A stretch of DNA of 64,000 nt, from NCBI RefSeq assembly GCF_024244095.1, contig NW_026250689.1, positions 124,001 through 188,000 on the forward strand. The letters run 5' to 3'. This DNA is from Nematocida homosporus (taxonomy: Eukaryota; Microsporidia). Positions 61,963-64,000 of the stretch are shown in pieces (position 1 is the stretch's first letter; every line of letters begins with the position of its first letter). The notes under the pieces were generated by a model, which was given only the letters and a program-made list of their open reading frames with translations, was not told where the DNA came from and did not search any database. A program made the translations under genes and the position numbers.

Positions 61963-64000
61963 ATGATTAATCAGAAACAAGTTGGTATTAAATTAGTTAA
62001 AACTCGATCTCTGAGTTTGATTAGATGTTGGCTTATTGGGTTATGTACTTTGCTGGTGCGGTTGCATTGGGTTGCGGCCAGTGGAATAACTGTAGAGACA
62101 CGGGTGGTTAGTATTGGGTTAGATGCGGCAAATGTGATAGGGTTGCCGGATTCGAATAAGATGGTTGAGAATATGAAATTGATTGGGTTTAGCTTTGATA
62201 ATGAGAACACGAGGGTAGTAGCTAGGCCAAATGATCCTGATCAGCCCGAGGAGTTGGAAGTGGATGCTAATCGAGCACCACATGTTGCCAGTTACGTGGT
62301 TGAGGTAGCCTTGAACTCGAATATTTACTTTGCACTACCTGAATATTCAGATGTGGGGGCTGCTACGGCTGCTTTAGAGTTGCTAAGAACGATTGCCGTT
62401 ATTAAGTTGTTCTGGGGTAAATGCGCTTATGTTACTTACACGACGTCCAATCTTGATTGCCATCAGATCAATATGCAAATACTATCAAGAGTTGTCAATC
62501 TATTTGACTGTACAACTCTAGAACTTTGCTTGAAGCCTGATCTTGTGTCGTATAATAGAGAGTTAGATTTGGGGGCTTGCCGGGACGAAGCTCAGAAGAC
62601 AATTGACCGGGCTATTTATAAATCGCAGTGTCAACTTAGGTTTTCATCTAATAGGAGTCTGGGACTTCCTGCTTTGATAGATCGTGGTATTGTTTTGTTG
62701 CGGCCGATTTTAGGTGTTTTCTTAGTAGATAATGAAGTACATGATGCCCCTCTTCTTTATCATTTGCCATTAGTAGATGGATATTCGATCTACCTTTTGG
62801 ACATTCCTAGTGACATCAATATTGACCTTGGCGTTCTGCAAACATCAGCGGCCAAATGCAGCTATATCACTCTTGAAACTTCTAGTGAAGCAAAACTAAC
62901 TCTAACAGGCCTTGAAAATGCTGTTGATAAACATACTGGGCTCGTTCTGGAGGCTGATTGGGATATTTTAACTTATCTATGCAATAACAACGAGGCTCAG
63001 ATTCGAGTTCATACGCTTTTGGGAGTTGATGTTCAACCCCAAACGATTCAACCTATGCTTGATGCCGATCAAAAAGAGGCGCCTACTGAGCCAAAAATCA
63101 TTGCTACTACGGCCAAGACCCTCATCTCAGCCGATGTCCCGTGTAAATCCATGGATTACTATAAACAAATCTATACTCGAGAGGCCTACGCTAAATTCGG
63201 TATCATGGTTGAAACAATCAATATTGCTTATGAGGACAACCGTACTGATTTATTCGAGACCCTAGATACGCTTCGTGGTATCAATGCTTTAAAACGCATA
63301 CCAGAATCTATTTGGTTAGGGGACGTGCAATGTTATGGCAAGGATCTCGACGGACCCGATTGGAAGCTTCAAGAAACAGTTAGCATCCGACTTAACCACG
63401 CTAGTTTAGATCACAGTCTCACTAACTACACAGAACATCAGCACATGTGCTTTTGTCAACACATAAACTATAAAACCCTTGAAATTAAGGGCGGGAGAGT
63501 TCCATGCGAGAATCAAATAGGCAGCTGCATACGCCTTCTTAATGCCTTTCGTTCCATTACGGCCCAAAAGCTTAAGATCTCAAATGCTCGTGATAATGAC
63601 CAAACCCCCATCAACTTTGTTATGGACAAGCTAAAAACCCCCACTACCAACCATCCCAAATGGCCTCTATATGTTGGTACTTTAGTACTAGATAACGTTG
63701 ATGAATCCATTGTCTACTGGGTGTTACAACGGTACATCTTTTCGGAGTCAATGCACCTACATCTTCTGAACCTTCACTTTAGCAATCTAGCCGTTGCTCA
63801 AATTCTCTCACTCCCTGAAGCCCAAAACATAACGATGCTTGTGGTTAATGGCTTCCCCGAACTAGACGAGGTCAAGTACTTCAATCAGCAAGACAAAATC
63901 ACAACATTCTCCTTGTTCAAGTATATTGAGGAAGAAGTAGCCAAGGACACTCCAATAGAGAGTCTTGGTCTGCACAAACTATGCTTGCAACTAGCTGATG
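61963..64000 (+). CDS. Secreted RING-family protein, member 2 (cut by the window edge)
   Basis: ATG at 61963 opens 679 codons without a stop to the window end. It begins MINQKQVG, as the first member begins MINQRKVW. A hydrophobic segment (about 22-40, CWLIGLCTLLVRLHWVAAS) is the signal peptide. It aligns with member 1 along its whole visible length at roughly half identity, with two nearly identical patches (62330-62608 and 63859-63981). The C-terminal RING, if present, lies beyond the window. The two members are in opposite orientations and separated by three other genes. It is intact as far as visible. Confidence 0.8.
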   Translation, partial: MINQKQVGIKLVKTRSLSLIRCWLIGLCTLLVRLHWVAASGITVETRVVSIGLDAANVIGLPDSNKMVENMKLIGFSFDNENTRVVARPNDPDQPEELEVDANRAPHVASYVVEVALNSNIYFALPEYSDVGAATAALELLRTIAVIKLFWGKCAYVTYTTSNLDCHQINMQILSRVVNLFDCTTLELCLKPDLVSYNRELDLGACRDEAQKTIDRAIYKSQCQLRFSSNRSLGLPALIDRGIVLLRPILGVFLVDNEVHDAPLLYHLPLVDGYSIYLLDIPSDINIDLGVLQTSAAKCSYITLETSSEAKLTLTGLENAVDKHTGLVLEADWDILTYLCNNNEAQIRVHTLLGVDVQPQTIQPMLDADQKEAPTEPKIIATTAKTLISADVPCKSMDYYKQIYTREAYAKFGIMVETINIAYEDNRTDLFETLDTLRGINALKRIPESIWLGDVQCYGKDLDGPDWKLQETVSIRLNHASLDHSLTNYTEHQHMCFCQHINYKTLEIKGGRVPCENQIGSCIRLLNAFRSITAQKLKISNARDNDQTPINFVMDKLKTPTTNHPKWPLYVGTLVLDNVDESIVYWVLQRYIFSESMHLHLLNLHFSNLAVAQILSLPEAQNITMLVVNGFPELDEVKYFNQQDKITTFSLFKYIEEEVAKDTPIESLGLHKLCLQLAD

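Overview
The window looks like a chromosome segment of a microsporidian (an intracellular fungus-related parasite). The evidence is about 43 tightly packed, intron-free genes, strongly reduced eukaryotic proteins, AATAAA signals at or overlapping stop codons, start codons of divergent genes only 15-55 bp apart, and several proteins with signal peptides. The large secreted RING-finger family, with two members here, recalls the expanded RING families described in Nematocida. I therefore favour a Nematocida-related species, as an inference only. No rRNA, tRNA, CRISPR or prokaryotic feature was seen.

Layout. 1-3.2 kb: 5' end of a leftward gene, a Bfr2/AATF-like gene, a decayed LTR-like repeat and an integrase ORF lacking its catalytic Glu. 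3.2-9.1 kb: ribulose-phosphate epimerase, XPG/Rad2 nuclease, a tyrosine phosphatase back to back with a divergent septin, an unknown basic protein and tubulin cofactor C. 9.1-10.6 kb: a secreted Gln/Gly-repeat protein, a spore wall or polar tube candidate. 11-19.3 kb: alpha-COP, F-box/WD40, a small unknown, Dcp2 and a secreted aminopeptidase P. 19.3-26.5 kb: two more LTR-like copies, a secreted Cys/Ser protein, RPC3, XPB and ribosomal uL1. 27-36.9 kb: tricalbin, otubain, Rtf1, Ski2 and an LRR protein. 36.9-45.1 kb: a probable retinoblastoma-type pocket protein, a CHY zinc-finger protein, a coiled-coil protein, Psf2, a G-patch protein and Pat1. 45.5-54.5 kb: Orc2, Pus10, an ER Hsp70, Rmp1/NEPRO-like, a secreted unknown and Rfc2. 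55-64 kb: two homologous secreted RING proteins pointing away from each other, flanking a small membrane protein, a WD40 protein and ribosomal eL18.

The genes serve core functions: mRNA decay (Dcp2, Pat1, Ski2), replication (Orc2, Psf2, Rfc2), transcription and repair (XPB, XPG, RPC3, Rtf1) and translation. Between them sit a few secreted, probably parasite-specific proteins. Spacers follow one compositional rule: G/T-rich on the left and A/C-rich on the right of the + strand, so each gene has an A/C-rich upstream and a G/T-rich downstream flank on its own coding strand.

Most exciting points: (1) an apparent Rb pocket protein at 37868-39160, although Rb has been reported lost from microsporidia; (2) near-identical DNA tracts inside otherwise divergent RING paralogues, implying gene conversion; (3) a dispersed LTR-like repeat with a TGACGTCA core next to a catalytically altered integrase.
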